A stretch of DNA of 64,000 nucleotides. Source: Flavobacteriaceae bacterium LYZ1037. Its GTDB lineage: Bacteria > Bacteroidota > Bacteroidia > Flavobacteriales > Flavobacteriaceae. Positions 16,598-25,001 of this stretch are shown one piece after another. Position 1 is the first letter of the stretch. Every line of letters starts with the position of its first letter. The stretch lies in assembly GCA_003144015.1 (NCBI GenBank), contig QFWS01000001.1:434001-498000 (forward strand). The letters are read 5' to 3'. The notes under the pieces were generated by a model. It had not been told where the DNA came from. It worked only from the letters and a program-made list of their open reading frames with translations, and searched no databases. The translations under genes were made by a program, and so were the position numbers.

Positions 16598-19500
16598 TTA
16601 ATCTTCAACAAGGACCCAATCTCCTTTAGCAATCAAAGGTTCGGCTTGTTTGTATTTAAGCGTTTTATTTTCACCATTCATCACATGCTTGATAGTCACT
16701 TTGTCGTTTCTACCAATTTTTGGTCGGTCTCGAACAATGGTTTCTACAACCTCCTGTTGACGTTGTGTATTGCCAGCTGCTCTATTTTGTGCAGAACGTT
16801 CATCCAGATTTGGAATCTCATCTTTTTGAGTTTTCAAATGTTCCTTTTTTCTAGGTTGTCTGGCTTCTTGAATCGCATTAGATTCTTCAGATGGTAGCTC
16901 TCCTTTAAACAAAAAGGAAATGACATCTTTATTCACTTGGTCAATCATGCCTTTAAATAACTCAAAAGCTTCAAACTTATAGATTAATAATGGATCTTTT
17001 TGCTCATGAACGGCTAATTGAACCGACTGCTTTAACTCATCCATTTTACGTAAATGTGTTTTCCAAGCGTCATCTATAATAGCAAGGGCAATGTTTTTTT
17101 CAAAATCTGTAATTAACTGTTTCCCTTCCGTTTCATAAGCTTTTTCTAAGTCGGTAACAACCTGCAAGGTTTTTACACCATCTGTAAAAGGAACGACGAT
17201 GCGTTTAAATTTGTCACGTTGATTTTCATACACATTTTTAATAACAGGGAAAGCTGTTTCAGCATTTCGCGTCATTTTTTCTCTGTAATGCTTAAAGGCT
17301 TCTTTATATACCGTTGAAGCAATATCCTGAACCGATAATTTACTAAAATCTGAAGCCGAAATAGGAGAGCTCATCGAGAAGTAACGAATCAATTCAAACT
17401 CAAAGTTTTTATAATCGTTAGCTGCTTTATTAGCTTCTGCAATCCCTTCCGAAGTATCGTAAATCATGTTAGCAATATCCACACGAAGACGTTCTCCAAA
17501 TAAAGCGTGATGACGACGTTTGTAAACCACTTCACGTTGCGAGTTCATAACATCATCATACTCTAAAAGACGCTTACGTATTCCAAAGTTGTTTTCTTCT
17601 ACTTTCTTTTGTGCACGTTCTATAGATTTTGAAATCATTGAATGCTGAATCACTTCACCTTCTTGTAATCCCATGCGATCCATCATTTTGGCAATACGTT
17701 CGCTACCAAAAAGACGCATTAAATTGTCTTCTAACGACACATAAAACTGCGAGCTTCCTGGGTCACCCTGACGTCCAGCACGACCACGTAACTGTCTGTC
17801 GACACGTCGGGAATCATGACGTTCGGTACCCACAATAGCAAGTCCGCCAGCTTTCTTAACAGCCTCACTTAATTTAATATCTGTTCCACGACCAGCCATA
17901 TTGGTTGCAATAGTAACTTGTCCCGAATTTCCTGCTTCAGCAACAATGTCTGCTTCTTTTTTATGTTGTTTGGCGTTTAAGACATTATGAGATATTTTTC
18001 TAATGCTAAGCATCTTACCTAAAAGCTCTGAAATCTCAACAGAAGTGGTACCAATTAATACAGGTCTTCCTGCTTCCGAAAGTTTGGTTACCTCATCAAT
18101 AACCGCATTGTATTTTTCACGTTTGGTTTTATAAACCAAATCGTCTCTGTCATCACGTGCAATAGGTCGGTTGGTTGGAATTTCAACCACATCTAATTTA
18201 TAGATTTCCCAAAATTCACCAGCTTCAGTAACAGCAGTACCTGTCATACCAGACAGTTTTCTGTACATTCTAAAGTAATTCTGAAGTGTTACCGTCGCAA
18301 AGGTTTGGGTGGCATCTTCAATTTTCACATTCTCTTTGGCTTCAATGGCTTGGTGTAATCCATCGCTATAACGACGGCCATCCATAATACGTCCAGTTTG
18401 TTCATCGACAATCATTACTTTATTGTCCATAACCACATACTGAATGTCTTTTTCAAATAATGCGTAAGCTTTTAATAACTGATTTAAAGTGTGAATTCGT
18501 TCAGACTTCACCCCAAAATCTCTAAATAAATCTTCTTTTAGATTAGCTTCTTCTTCTGAAGATAAATTTTGTGCTTCTATTTTGGCAATTTCAATACCAA
18601 TTTCTGGCATCACAAAGAAATCTGGATTGTCTTTCCCCGATAAATATTCAATCCCTTTATCTGAAAGTTCAATCTGATTGTTTTTTTCCTCTATCACATA
18701 GTACAACTCGGCATCTACCTTAGGCATTTCTCGGTTGTTATCTGCCATGTAATGGTTTTCAGTTTTCTGAAGCAGTTGCTTGATCCCTTCTTCACTTAAA
18801 AACTTAATAAGGGCTTTGTTTTTAGGGATTCCTCTATAAGCTCTTAAAAGTTTAAATCCACCTTCTTTCGTATCACCTTCAGCAATAAGTTTTTTAGCTT
18901 CAGCTAAAACACCTGTTAAATATTTTCTTTGTACATCAACAATATCTTCAACTTTTGGTTTAAGTTCTGTAAACTCGTGTCTATCTCCTTGTGGAATAGG
19001 TCCTGAAATAATTAATGGGGTACGCGCATCATCAACCAATACCGAATCGACCTCATCGACAATAGCGTAGTGGTGTGGACGTTGTACCAAATCGTCTGGC
19101 GAATGTGCCATGTTATCACGTAAGTAATCGAAACCAAATTCGTTATTTGTTCCGTAGGTAATATCTGCTAAATACGCTTTTTTACGTGCAGCAGAATTAG
19201 GCTGATGGTAATCGATACAGTCGATACTCATACCATGGAATTGAAAAATAGGTGCCATCCAGGCGCTATCACGCTTGGCTAGATAATCGTTTACAGTAAC
19301 CAAGTGAACGCCTTTGCCTGCAAGGGCATTTAAATACATAGGTAGCGTAGCCACTAAGGTTTTACCTTCACCGGTTTGCATCTCGGCAATTTTACCTTGG
19401 TGCATGGCAATACCTCCAATTAACTGCACATCGTAGTGTACCATGTCCCAGGTAATAGGTTTCCCAGCAGCATCCCAGGAGTTTGACCAGATGGCTTGAT

Positions 19501-19954
19501 CGTTATTCAGCGTAACATAGTCGTTTTCTCCAGAAACTTCTCTATCGAAAGCACTGGCCGTTACGGTAATCTCTGTGTTATTAACAAAGCGTTTAGCGGT
19601 TTCCTTAACAACGGCAAATGCTTCTGGTAAGATGTCGTTTAAAACCCCTTCGGTTACCTCATATATCGTGTCTTTAATGCCATCTATTTCTAGATAAATA
19701 TCTTCGCGAAGGTCAATATCTTCGGTCGTTTCAGCATCTTTTAGTAAAGCTTCTATTTTTTCGTTGTATGGCTTCCTGGCTTCTGCTATCTGGGCTTTAA
19801 AAGCAATAGTTTTTGCTCGTAAGGCATCATGCGAAAGCGCTTCTAAGGCAGCTTCGTAAGTTTTAATTTGGTTGACAATAGGCATGATTGCCTTAACGTC
19901 TTGTTTCGACTTATCGCCGACAAATACTTTTAGTACAGAATCTAAAAATGTCAT
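16598..19954 (-). CDS. secA: Preprotein translocase ATPase SecA
   Basis: At 1118 residues this is the long Bacteroidota form of SecA. The Walker A motif is 'QTGEGKT' (lysine at residue 198), the DEAD-box-like motif is 'AIVDEVDSVLVDDARTPLIISG', and motif III/VI regions 'TIATNMAGRGTDIKL' and 'QLRGRAGRQGDPGSSQFYVSLEDNLMRLF' are intact. The N-terminal extension and an insertion around residues 330-410 explain the extra length compared with about 900 residues in E. coli. The C-terminus ends in a lysine-rich tail ('KVTIKHVMNGENKTLKYKQAEPL') and lacks the cysteine-rich zinc motif that binds SecB. SecA powers Sec-dependent protein export at the inner membrane. It is transcribed alone, with a terminator right after it. 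Confidence 0.99.
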   Translation of the reverse strand: MTFLDSVLKVFVGDKSKQDVKAIMPIVNQIKTYEAALEALSHDALRAKTIAFKAQIAEARKPYNEKIEALLKDAETTEDIDLREDIYLEIDGIKDTIYEVTEGVLNDILPEAFAVVKETAKRFVNNTEITVTASAFDREVSGENDYVTLNNDQAIWSNSWDAAGKPITWDMVHYDVQLIGGIAMHQGKIAEMQTGEGKTLVATLPMYLNALAGKGVHLVTVNDYLAKRDSAWMAPIFQFHGMSIDCIDYHQPNSAARKKAYLADITYGTNNEFGFDYLRDNMAHSPDDLVQRPHHYAIVDEVDSVLVDDARTPLIISGPIPQGDRHEFTELKPKVEDIVDVQRKYLTGVLAEAKKLIAEGDTKEGGFKLLRAYRGIPKNKALIKFLSEEGIKQLLQKTENHYMADNNREMPKVDAELYYVIEEKNNQIELSDKGIEYLSGKDNPDFFVMPEIGIEIAKIEAQNLSSEEEANLKEDLFRDFGVKSERIHTLNQLLKAYALFEKDIQYVVMDNKVMIVDEQTGRIMDGRRYSDGLHQAIEAKENVKIEDATQTFATVTLQNYFRMYRKLSGMTGTAVTEAGEFWEIYKLDVVEIPTNRPIARDDRDDLVYKTKREKYNAVIDEVTKLSEAGRPVLIGTTSVEISELLGKMLSIRKISHNVLNAKQHKKEADIVAEAGNSGQVTIATNMAGRGTDIKLSEAVKKAGGLAIVGTERHDSRRVDRQLRGRAGRQGDPGSSQFYVSLEDNLMRLFGSERIAKMMDRMGLQEGEVIQHSMISKSIERAQKKVEENNFGIRKRLLEYDDVMNSQREVVYKRRHHALFGERLRVDIANMIYDTSEGIAEANKAANDYKNFEFELIRYFSMSSPISASDFSKLSVQDIASTVYKEAFKHYREKMTRNAETAFPVIKNVYENQRDKFKRIVVPFTDGVKTLQVVTDLEKAYETEGKQLITDFEKNIALAIIDDAWKTHLRKMDELKQSVQLAVHEQKDPLLIYKFEAFELFKGMIDQVNKDVISFLFKGELPSEESNAIQEARQPRKKEHLKTQKDEIPNLDERSAQNRAAGNTQRQQEVVETIVRDRPKIGRNDKVTIKHVMNGENKTLKYKQAEPLIAKGDWVLVED

Positions 19955-20029
19955 GTGTTATTATTTTTAGTTGAATCAGCTATAAACTGATAAAATATGA
20001 TTGTGTCCCTGTAGCGGTTTTACAACCCT

Positions 20030-20037
20030 CAAAGGTA
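20030..20037 (-). promoter_or_regulatory. Candidate -7 box for secA
   Basis: On the minus strand the sequence TACCTTTG matches TAnnTTTG, about 75 bp before the secA ATG. No TTG is found at the right distance upstream, so the promoter is only half supported. Confidence 0.3.
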
Positions 20038-20074
20038 CGGTTTGTTATTAAGTTTCCCGAAAAATTAGACACAA

Positions 20075-20099
20075 AAAAAGTCTCTAGACGAGACTTTTT
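20075..20099 (-). terminator. Rho-independent terminator after the DUF2795 gene
   Basis: A perfect 10-bp inverted repeat (AAAAAGTCTC, loop TAGAC, GAGACTTTTT) starts about 17 bp beyond the stop at 20116. It is symmetrical and could work in both directions. Confidence 0.85.
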
Positions 20100-20115
20100 A
20101 ATAATTTTTTACTTA

Positions 20116-20337
20116 TTAGTATTCATCCTCATTCCAGAGGTAATCTTCGTCTGTTGGATAATCCGGCCAAATTTCTTGGATAGATTCATATTGGTCGCCT
20201 TCGTCTTCAATAGACTGAAGATTTTCAACGACTTCCAATGGTGCTCCAGTTCTAATTGAATAATCAATTAATTCATCTTTAGTTGCTGGCCAAGGCGCAT
20301 CACTTAAGTAAGATGCTAATTCTAATGTCCAATACAT
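20116..20337 (-). CDS. DUF2795 small acidic protein
   Basis: The 73-residue protein has the DUF2795 layout: 'LASYLSDAPWPATKDELIDYSIRTGAPLEVVENLQSIED', followed by an acidic, aromatic-rich tail (DEGDQYESIQEIWPDYPTDE). It has no signal peptide or membrane segment, so it is cytosolic. The family is strongly conserved in Bacteroidota near secA, but its function is not known to me; the N-terminal half resembles a short helical nucleic-acid-binding fold, which is speculation. The gene is monocistronic, with a full-consensus promoter upstream and a terminator downstream. That fits a well-expressed small protein. Confidence 0.9.
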   Translation of the reverse strand: MYWTLELASYLSDAPWPATKDELIDYSIRTGAPLEVVENLQSIEDEGDQYESIQEIWPDYPTDEDYLWNEDEY

Positions 20338-20360
20338 TTTTTAATTGTTTTAATTTTCTG

Positions 20361-20390
20361 CAAAAATAAATTTTTAGTTCATATATACAA
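20361..20390 (-). promoter_or_regulatory. Consensus Bacteroidota sigma-A promoter for the DUF2795 gene
   Basis: On the minus strand TTG (20388-20390) is followed by exactly 19 bp and then TATTTTTG (20361-20368), a full match to TTG-N19-TAnnTTTG. It ends 24 bp before the ATG. It is the best promoter match found in the window. Confidence 0.7.
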
Positions 20391-20497
20391 GAAAAAAAGC
20401 AATTAATTACACATCAATAAAAAGAACGTTTTTTCTCACTGTTTTTAATTAAAAACAAAAGGTGTTTTATTCAGTGATTTTTAAAAAAGCAAACAGA

Positions 20498-21070
20498 TTA
20501 ATATTTTTCGGGAATCCATTTAATCTCATCTGCTTCTAAGTCTGAAGACAACTTTCGTGCCAAGACAAAAAGATAGTCAGATAACCTGTTTAAATACATA
20601 AGGGTATTGGGTTCAATAGGCTCCAATTCGTTTAAAGCAGTGGCTAAACGTTCAGCTCTACGGCAGACACAGCGTGCAATATGACAGAATGACACCGTTT
20701 GATGCCCGCCAGGAAGCACGAAGTTTGTCATAGAAGGGAGACTGTCATTCATGTTGTCCATTTCTTTTTCTAAACGGGCAATGTTCTCGTCTGATATCTT
20801 TGGAATATTCAAGCGTTCTTTCCCACTTTTAAGAATGGCTTTCTCTGGATCCGTGGCTAAAACAGCCCCAACGGTAAACAACCGATCTTGTATATGCGAT
20901 AACAAATCTTTATAAGCTTGCTGAATATCTTGGTCTTTTAATAAACCAATATGTGCGTTGAGTTCATCGACTGTGCCATAACTTTCAATACGTATATGAT
21001 GCTTTGGAACTCGGGTGCCACCAAAGAGCGCCGTGGTTCCTTTATCTCCTGTTTTTGTGTAAATTTTCAT
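20498..21070 (-). CDS. PduO-type cob(I)yrinic acid a,c-diamide / cob(I)alamin adenosyltransferase
   Basis: The 190-residue protein starts with 'MKIYTKTGDKGTTALFGGTRVPKHHIRIESYGTVDELNAHIGLL', the ATP-binding signature (TKTGDKGTT...R...YG.VDELN) of PduO/MMAB-type adenosyltransferases. A later 'FVLPGGHQTVSFCHIARCVCRRAER' contains the conserved R-x4-R-R-x-E-R region that lines the active site. The enzyme transfers the adenosyl group of ATP to cob(I)alamin, giving adenosylcobalamin for methylmalonyl-CoA mutase. This pairs well with meaB in the same window. No cobalamin riboswitch was seen upstream; that spacer holds a short intergenic repeat instead. Confidence 0.96.
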   Translation of the reverse strand: MKIYTKTGDKGTTALFGGTRVPKHHIRIESYGTVDELNAHIGLLKDQDIQQAYKDLLSHIQDRLFTVGAVLATDPEKAILKSGKERLNIPKISDENIARLEKEMDNMNDSLPSMTNFVLPGGHQTVSFCHIARCVCRRAERLATALNELEPIEPNTLMYLNRLSDYLFVLARKLSSDLEADEIKWIPEKY

Positions 21071-21153
21071 GTGATAAAGTTAAAAGTAAAAAGTGAAAAG
21101 GCAAAAGGTTATAAGTTAAAAAGTAGGATACCTTATTTAAGAGCCAACTTACT

Positions 21154-21235
21154 GTCATTGCGAGGACAGCGGACGAAGCAATCTCATGAATGGGAAGCCG
21201 TATTAAACAGATTGCCACGCTTCACTCGCAATAAC
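21154..21235. repeat. Intergenic inverted-repeat element, family B (GTCATTGCGA...TCGCAATAAC)
   Basis: The copy starts GTCATTGCGAGG and ends ACTCGCAATAAC, with internal 'GAAGCAATCTCATGA' and 'AGATTGCCACGC' arms. It lies between the adenosyltransferase start and the convergently placed methyltransferase stop. Three other copies in the window (22064, 28887, 62105) have the same ends. Confidence 0.85.
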
Positions 21236-21260
21236 ATTGTGTAGTTTGTTGATCGAGGTA

Positions 21261-22028
21261 TTACAATCGAATTACAAAATCCTCCTTCACCTGTTCGGTT
21301 CTAAAAAACACCAATCCCCAAAAAAACGTATCGATCGTAACTGTAACTTGTGGGTGCTTCTTTATGGTTTCCCAGGCCTCTGTCATGCCTTTAGACCAAT
21401 AAATGTCATCAAAAAGAAAAAGGGTGTCATTATGGATTTTTGGCAGGAGTTTGTCAAAATATCTTAAGGTTGCTTCTTTGTCATGGTTGCCATCAAAGAA
21501 CACAAAATCGCAAGTCGTCTGTTCAAGAGCATCTAAATGCGTGTCAAAATCACCTACCAAGAGATTTATAGAGGCGTGATCTCCTAAATAGGTTTTAGCA
21601 GTCTTCGAAACCCTAGGGCAGCCTTCAATGGAAGTGATGTTTGCTTTTGGGTTCCCAAGATGTAGTGCTTGAGTGGCTATTCCTAAAGAGGTTCCTAACT
21701 CCAGGACATTTTGATATTCAAAATAGTTAGAGAGCCTAAAAAGTAGTTTGGCTCTTTTAAAGCTAGTTCCAGAATGTTTGGCAATAGAAGAAATAGCTCT
21801 AGAGCTATTATTTGTGACTTTGGAGCCAGACCCTAAATCTGTAATTTTAAGTAATTCTTTGTTGGCTAATAATGCTTTTCTATAGGCTTTTAAGTCTCGA
21901 TACTCAGGATATTGGGTCTTGTTATAAAAACACTTAGTTACCAAATCATACACAAAAGGCGAGTGAACACCATGTTGGTTGGTGGACTTTAATAGGAATT
22001 GTATGTATTGTTTTTGTTGGTAAAACAT
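21261..22028 (-). CDS. Class I SAM-dependent O-methyltransferase-like protein
   Basis: The 255-residue protein has a Rossmann methyltransferase core: motif I is 'NVLELGTSLGIATQALHL', the acidic loop is 'ITSIEGCPRVSKTAKTYL', and 'CDFVFFDGNHDKEATLRYFDKLLPKIHNDTLFLFDDIYWSKGMTEAWE' follows. The FFDGNH and FDDIYW segments resemble metal-dependent O-methyltransferases (type 3 / TylF-like) in which Asp residues bind Mg2+. The N-terminal 85 residues are helical and basic. Substrate is unknown. It is flanked on both sides by family B repeats, so it is probably transcribed alone. Confidence 0.85.
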   Translation of the reverse strand: MFYQQKQYIQFLLKSTNQHGVHSPFVYDLVTKCFYNKTQYPEYRDLKAYRKALLANKELLKITDLGSGSKVTNNSSRAISSIAKHSGTSFKRAKLLFRLSNYFEYQNVLELGTSLGIATQALHLGNPKANITSIEGCPRVSKTAKTYLGDHASINLLVGDFDTHLDALEQTTCDFVFFDGNHDKEATLRYFDKLLPKIHNDTLFLFDDIYWSKGMTEAWETIKKHPQVTVTIDTFFWGLVFFRTEQVKEDFVIRL

Positions 22029-22063
22029 ATTTAAACTAGTAATTTCATAGTATAAAATTTGAT

Positions 22064-22156
22064 GTCATTGCGGGGGAGTGACGATAGGAATGACGTGGCA
22101 ATCTGTTACTTGATTGCGAAAGCATCATGAGATTGCCATGCTTCGCTCGCAATGAC
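22064..22156. repeat. Intergenic inverted-repeat element, family B
   Basis: It begins GTCATTGCGGGG and ends GCTCGCAATGAC, with internal 'GGCAATCTG' and 'GAGATTGCCATGC' arms. It fills most of the spacer between the methyltransferase start and the ABC-F stop. Confidence 0.88.
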
Positions 22157-22233
22157 GGTCTTTTTTTTGTTTTATATTGTTTTATTGACACATCGACTCT
22201 TTGATTCATTGCGACTGAGACTGCAAACTATTT

Positions 22234-24096
22234 TCACTCCTCCAGCTTCGAACTCAATTCAAACCATCGCAGTTCTTTGTCCTCAATCTCGTCTAAAATG
22301 GTTTGGAGCTTTTGCGAGAGTTCTTGAATCTGCTCAGGACTCAGACTGTCATCGTGAAACTTGGCTTCCAAGGCGTTTTTATCGTATTCCAAGGAGCTTA
22401 ACTTACTTTCAATATTTTTATACTCTTTCTGTTCGTTGTAAGAGAGCTTGTTATTGCTCTCCTTTTTCCAGTCTTTTTTGTCTTTTTTAGAATCGTTGCT
22501 CGCAGGTTCCTGCAGTCGACTATCTTCATACGTTCTATAGTCGCTATAATTTCCAGGAAAATCTTCAACAACACCTTCGCCTCTAAAAACAAATAAATGA
22601 TCCACCACCTTATCCATAAAATACCGATCGTGAGAGACCACAATCAAACAACCTGGAAAATCCAGTAAGAAACTTTCCAAGACGTTTAGGGTAACAATAT
22701 CTAAATCGTTTGTAGGCTCATCCAAAATTAAAAAGTTCGGATTCTGTATTAAAACCGTACATAAATACAAACGTTTGCGTTCGCCACCACTTAGTTTTTC
22801 AACAAAATCGTATTGCTTTTTACGGTCAAATAGAAAACGTTCCAGCAATTGTTGTGCACTAATTTGTTTGCCTTTCTTTAGTGGTATATACTCCCCAAAT
22901 TCTTTAATAACATCAATCACTTTTTGATTGGGTTTTACTGTAATCCCCGCTTGTGTATAGTAGCCAATTTTAATAGTGTCTCCTAAAACCACTTTTCCAG
23001 AATCGGGTTGCTGGGTTTGGGTGATGAGGTTTAAAAAGGTCGACTTTCCAGTGCCGTTTTTTCCAATAATCCCCAAACGTTCTCCTTTCTGAAAGATATA
23101 ATCAAAACCGTCTAAGATGACTTTGTCTTTATAAGACTTAGAAATTTTATGAAGTTCAATAATTTTACTCCCCAAGCGCTCCATGTTTAATTCCAGTTGA
23201 ATCTCATGGTCGTTACGGCGTTGCTGTGCTTTGTGTTTGATATCGTGAAAATCGTCAATACGCGATTTCGACTTCGTTGTTCTGGCTTTGGGCTGCTTGC
23301 GCATCCAGTCCAGTTCTTTTTTAAAGAGCTGTTTGGTTTTGCCAAGCTCTACCGCTTCATTTTCTATTCGGGCATCTCTTTTTTCAAGGTAATACGAATA
23401 ATTCCCTTTATAAGTATATAGTTGCCCTTGATCGAGCTCGATTATTTCATTGCACACACGTTCTAAAAAATACCTGTCGTGGGTGACCATAAACAGAGTC
23501 ATTTGTTCTTTGGCAAAAAAATCTTCCAGCCATTCAATCATCTCTAGATCTAAATGATTGGTAGGCTCATCTAAAATCAACAGGTCTGGTTTTTTAAGAA
23601 GTACTATGGCTAAGGCCAGTCTTTTTTTCTGACCACCGGAAAGTGTGCTCACTTTCTGATTGAGATTTTCCAGTTTGAGCTGAAATAATATTTGTTTGTA
23701 TTGGGTTTCAAAATCCCAAGCCTGATGGCTGTCCATTTCCTCAAAAGCTTTCTGGTAAGATTCAGCATCTTCAGGGGTTTCTAAAGCTTTTTCGTAGGCT
23801 TTAATAACATCTAGGATGGGGTTTTTAGTATCGAAAATAGCCGCTTCAACCGTGAGGTTGTTGTTCAGTTCCGGATCTTGAGATAAAAAGGCCACCTGAA
23901 TGTCTTTTCTATAAATAATGCTTCCTGTATCTGGGGTGTCTTTCCCAGACAGCATGTTTAAAATAGATGTTTTTCCAGTACCATTTTTAGCAACAAAAGC
24001 TATTTTCTGGTCTTTATGGATACTAAAAGAAAGATTTTGGAAGAGATTTAGCTCCCCATAAGATTTCGCTATGTTTTCAACAGTAAGATAATTCAA
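22234..24096 (-). CDS. ABC-F family ATPase (Uup/EttA-like, ribosome-associated)
   Basis: The protein has two ABC nucleotide-binding domains and no membrane segments. The first has Walker A 'VAKNGTGKTS', signature 'LSGGQKKRLALA' and Walker B 'LLILDEPTNHLD'. The second has 'IGKNGTGKST', 'LSGGERKRLYLC' and 'FLILDEPTNDLD'. The linker between them is highly charged, and the C-terminus carries a coiled coil (about the last 85 residues), as in Uup. ABC-F proteins act on the ribosome E site or in DNA/translation quality control. I place the start at the TTG at 24094-24096 (LNYLTVENIAKSYGE), because family members begin MNYLTVEN. The longer frame starts at another TTG at 24135 and adds 13 unlikely residues. 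Confidence 0.93.
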   Translation of the reverse strand: MNYLTVENIAKSYGELNLFQNLSFSIHKDQKIAFVAKNGTGKTSILNMLSGKDTPDTGSIIYRKDIQVAFLSQDPELNNNLTVEAAIFDTKNPILDVIKAYEKALETPEDAESYQKAFEEMDSHQAWDFETQYKQILFQLKLENLNQKVSTLSGGQKKRLALAIVLLKKPDLLILDEPTNHLDLEMIEWLEDFFAKEQMTLFMVTHDRYFLERVCNEIIELDQGQLYTYKGNYSYYLEKRDARIENEAVELGKTKQLFKKELDWMRKQPKARTTKSKSRIDDFHDIKHKAQQRRNDHEIQLELNMERLGSKIIELHKISKSYKDKVILDGFDYIFQKGERLGIIGKNGTGKSTFLNLITQTQQPDSGKVVLGDTIKIGYYTQAGITVKPNQKVIDVIKEFGEYIPLKKGKQISAQQLLERFLFDRKKQYDFVEKLSGGERKRLYLCTVLIQNPNFLILDEPTNDLDIVTLNVLESFLLDFPGCLIVVSHDRYFMDKVVDHLFVFRGEGVVEDFPGNYSDYRTYEDSRLQEPASNDSKKDKKDWKKESNNKLSYNEQKEYKNIESKLSSLEYDKNALEAKFHDDSLSPEQIQELSQKLQTILDEIEDKELRWFELSSKLEE

Positions 24097-24152
24097 GAGA
24101 GCTATGTTTTTTGCAAATAAACGTATAAAAACCAAAATTAACTACATTAGTT

Positions 24153-24181
24153 TTGATATTCCTATCGAAAAGTTATATTTG
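24153..24181 (+). promoter_or_regulatory. Strong candidate sigma-A promoter of the polysaccharide locus
   Basis: TTG (24153-24155) is followed by 18 bp and TATATTTG (24174-24181), a full TAnnTTTG match, 22 bp before the ATG of the Wza-like gene. It would give a very short leader. The element is divergent from the ABC-F gene and is likely to start the long polysaccharide transcript. Confidence 0.65.
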
Positions 24182-24203
24182 TGAATAAACTATAAAACAC
24201 CTC

Positions 24204-24998
24204 ATGAAGAAGCCCTTCGGTCTTGTGTGCCTGATTGTCACTCTGGCATTGATGTCTTGTATTCCAAACAAAGATTTGGTCTATTTGCAAAACCTGGAAA
24301 CCGCTACAGACAGCACGCAAGTGATTACTGAAACACAAAAGCCCTATCGCGTTCAAATCAACGATATTTTAAATATTAGAGTGAAAGCCTTAGACCAGGA
24401 GAATGTGCAGATATTCAATCCAGTGGGAGAGGAAAATCTGACTGCCGATGGGGATCAACGGGCATATTTTGACGGTTTTACAGTCGATTTGCATGGGAAT
24501 ATTCGTATTCCTGTTTTAGGAGAAATAAATGTCTTGGGCTATACCACAGAAGAGATAGAACAACTCCTGGAAAAAAAACTATTAGAAGAAGAGTTTAAAG
24601 AAACGGCTAATATTTTTGTGTCGGTGAAGTTAACAGGGATTCGTTTTACGGTAAATGGAGAGGTGAAAAGTACAGGAACTCAAACCTTATACCAAGCCAG
24701 AGTCAATATCTTTGAAGCCCTAGCCAATGCAGGAGATATCGAGATGACTGGAAATAGAAAAGATGTGTTGATTATCCGGCAGTACCCTCAAGGACAGCAA
24801 ATTCATCACGTGAATTTATTGGATGCTAAAGTTATGCAATCCCCATATTACTACATTCAGCCCAACGATATTATTTATGTAAAACCCTTAAAACAAAAAT
24901 CTTGGGGAACTGGAGAAACAACCATGCAAACAGTTGGCACTATTGTTACGGCACTTTCTTTAGTAACCACCACGCTATTATTAATCGATAGAATTTAA
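24204..24998 (+). CDS. wza: Wza/GfcE-like polysaccharide export outer-membrane lipoprotein (OPX)
   Basis: The 264-residue protein has a lipoprotein signal ending in LMSC (lipid-modified Cys at residue 19). Next comes the Poly_export domain ('YRVQINDILNIRVKAL', about residues 50-140) with the characteristic 'DLHGNIRIPVLGEINVLGYTTEEIEQLL'. A SLBB-type segment follows ('FTVNGEVKSTGTQTLYQARVNIFEALANAGDIEMTG'), and a C-terminal hydrophobic stretch (TVGTIVTALSLVTTTLLLI). OPX proteins form the outer-membrane conduit for capsule or exopolysaccharide. It is followed 3 bp later by the Wzc-like kinase and has its own strong promoter. The C-terminal helix is the Bacteroidota version of the membrane-spanning barrel helix. 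Confidence 0.93.
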   Translation: MKKPFGLVCLIVTLALMSCIPNKDLVYLQNLETATDSTQVITETQKPYRVQINDILNIRVKALDQENVQIFNPVGEENLTADGDQRAYFDGFTVDLHGNIRIPVLGEINVLGYTTEEIEQLLEKKLLEEEFKETANIFVSVKLTGIRFTVNGEVKSTGTQTLYQARVNIFEALANAGDIEMTGNRKDVLIIRQYPQGQQIHHVNLLDAKVMQSPYYYIQPNDIIYVKPLKQKSWGTGETTMQTVGTIVTALSLVTTTLLLIDRI

Positions 24999-25001
24999 GG
25001 C

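Noticed and set aside
21071-21153. Cobalamin riboswitch upstream of the adenosyltransferase gene
   Set aside because: The spacer is short and A/T-rich with no B12-box-like sequence; a family B repeat follows it.
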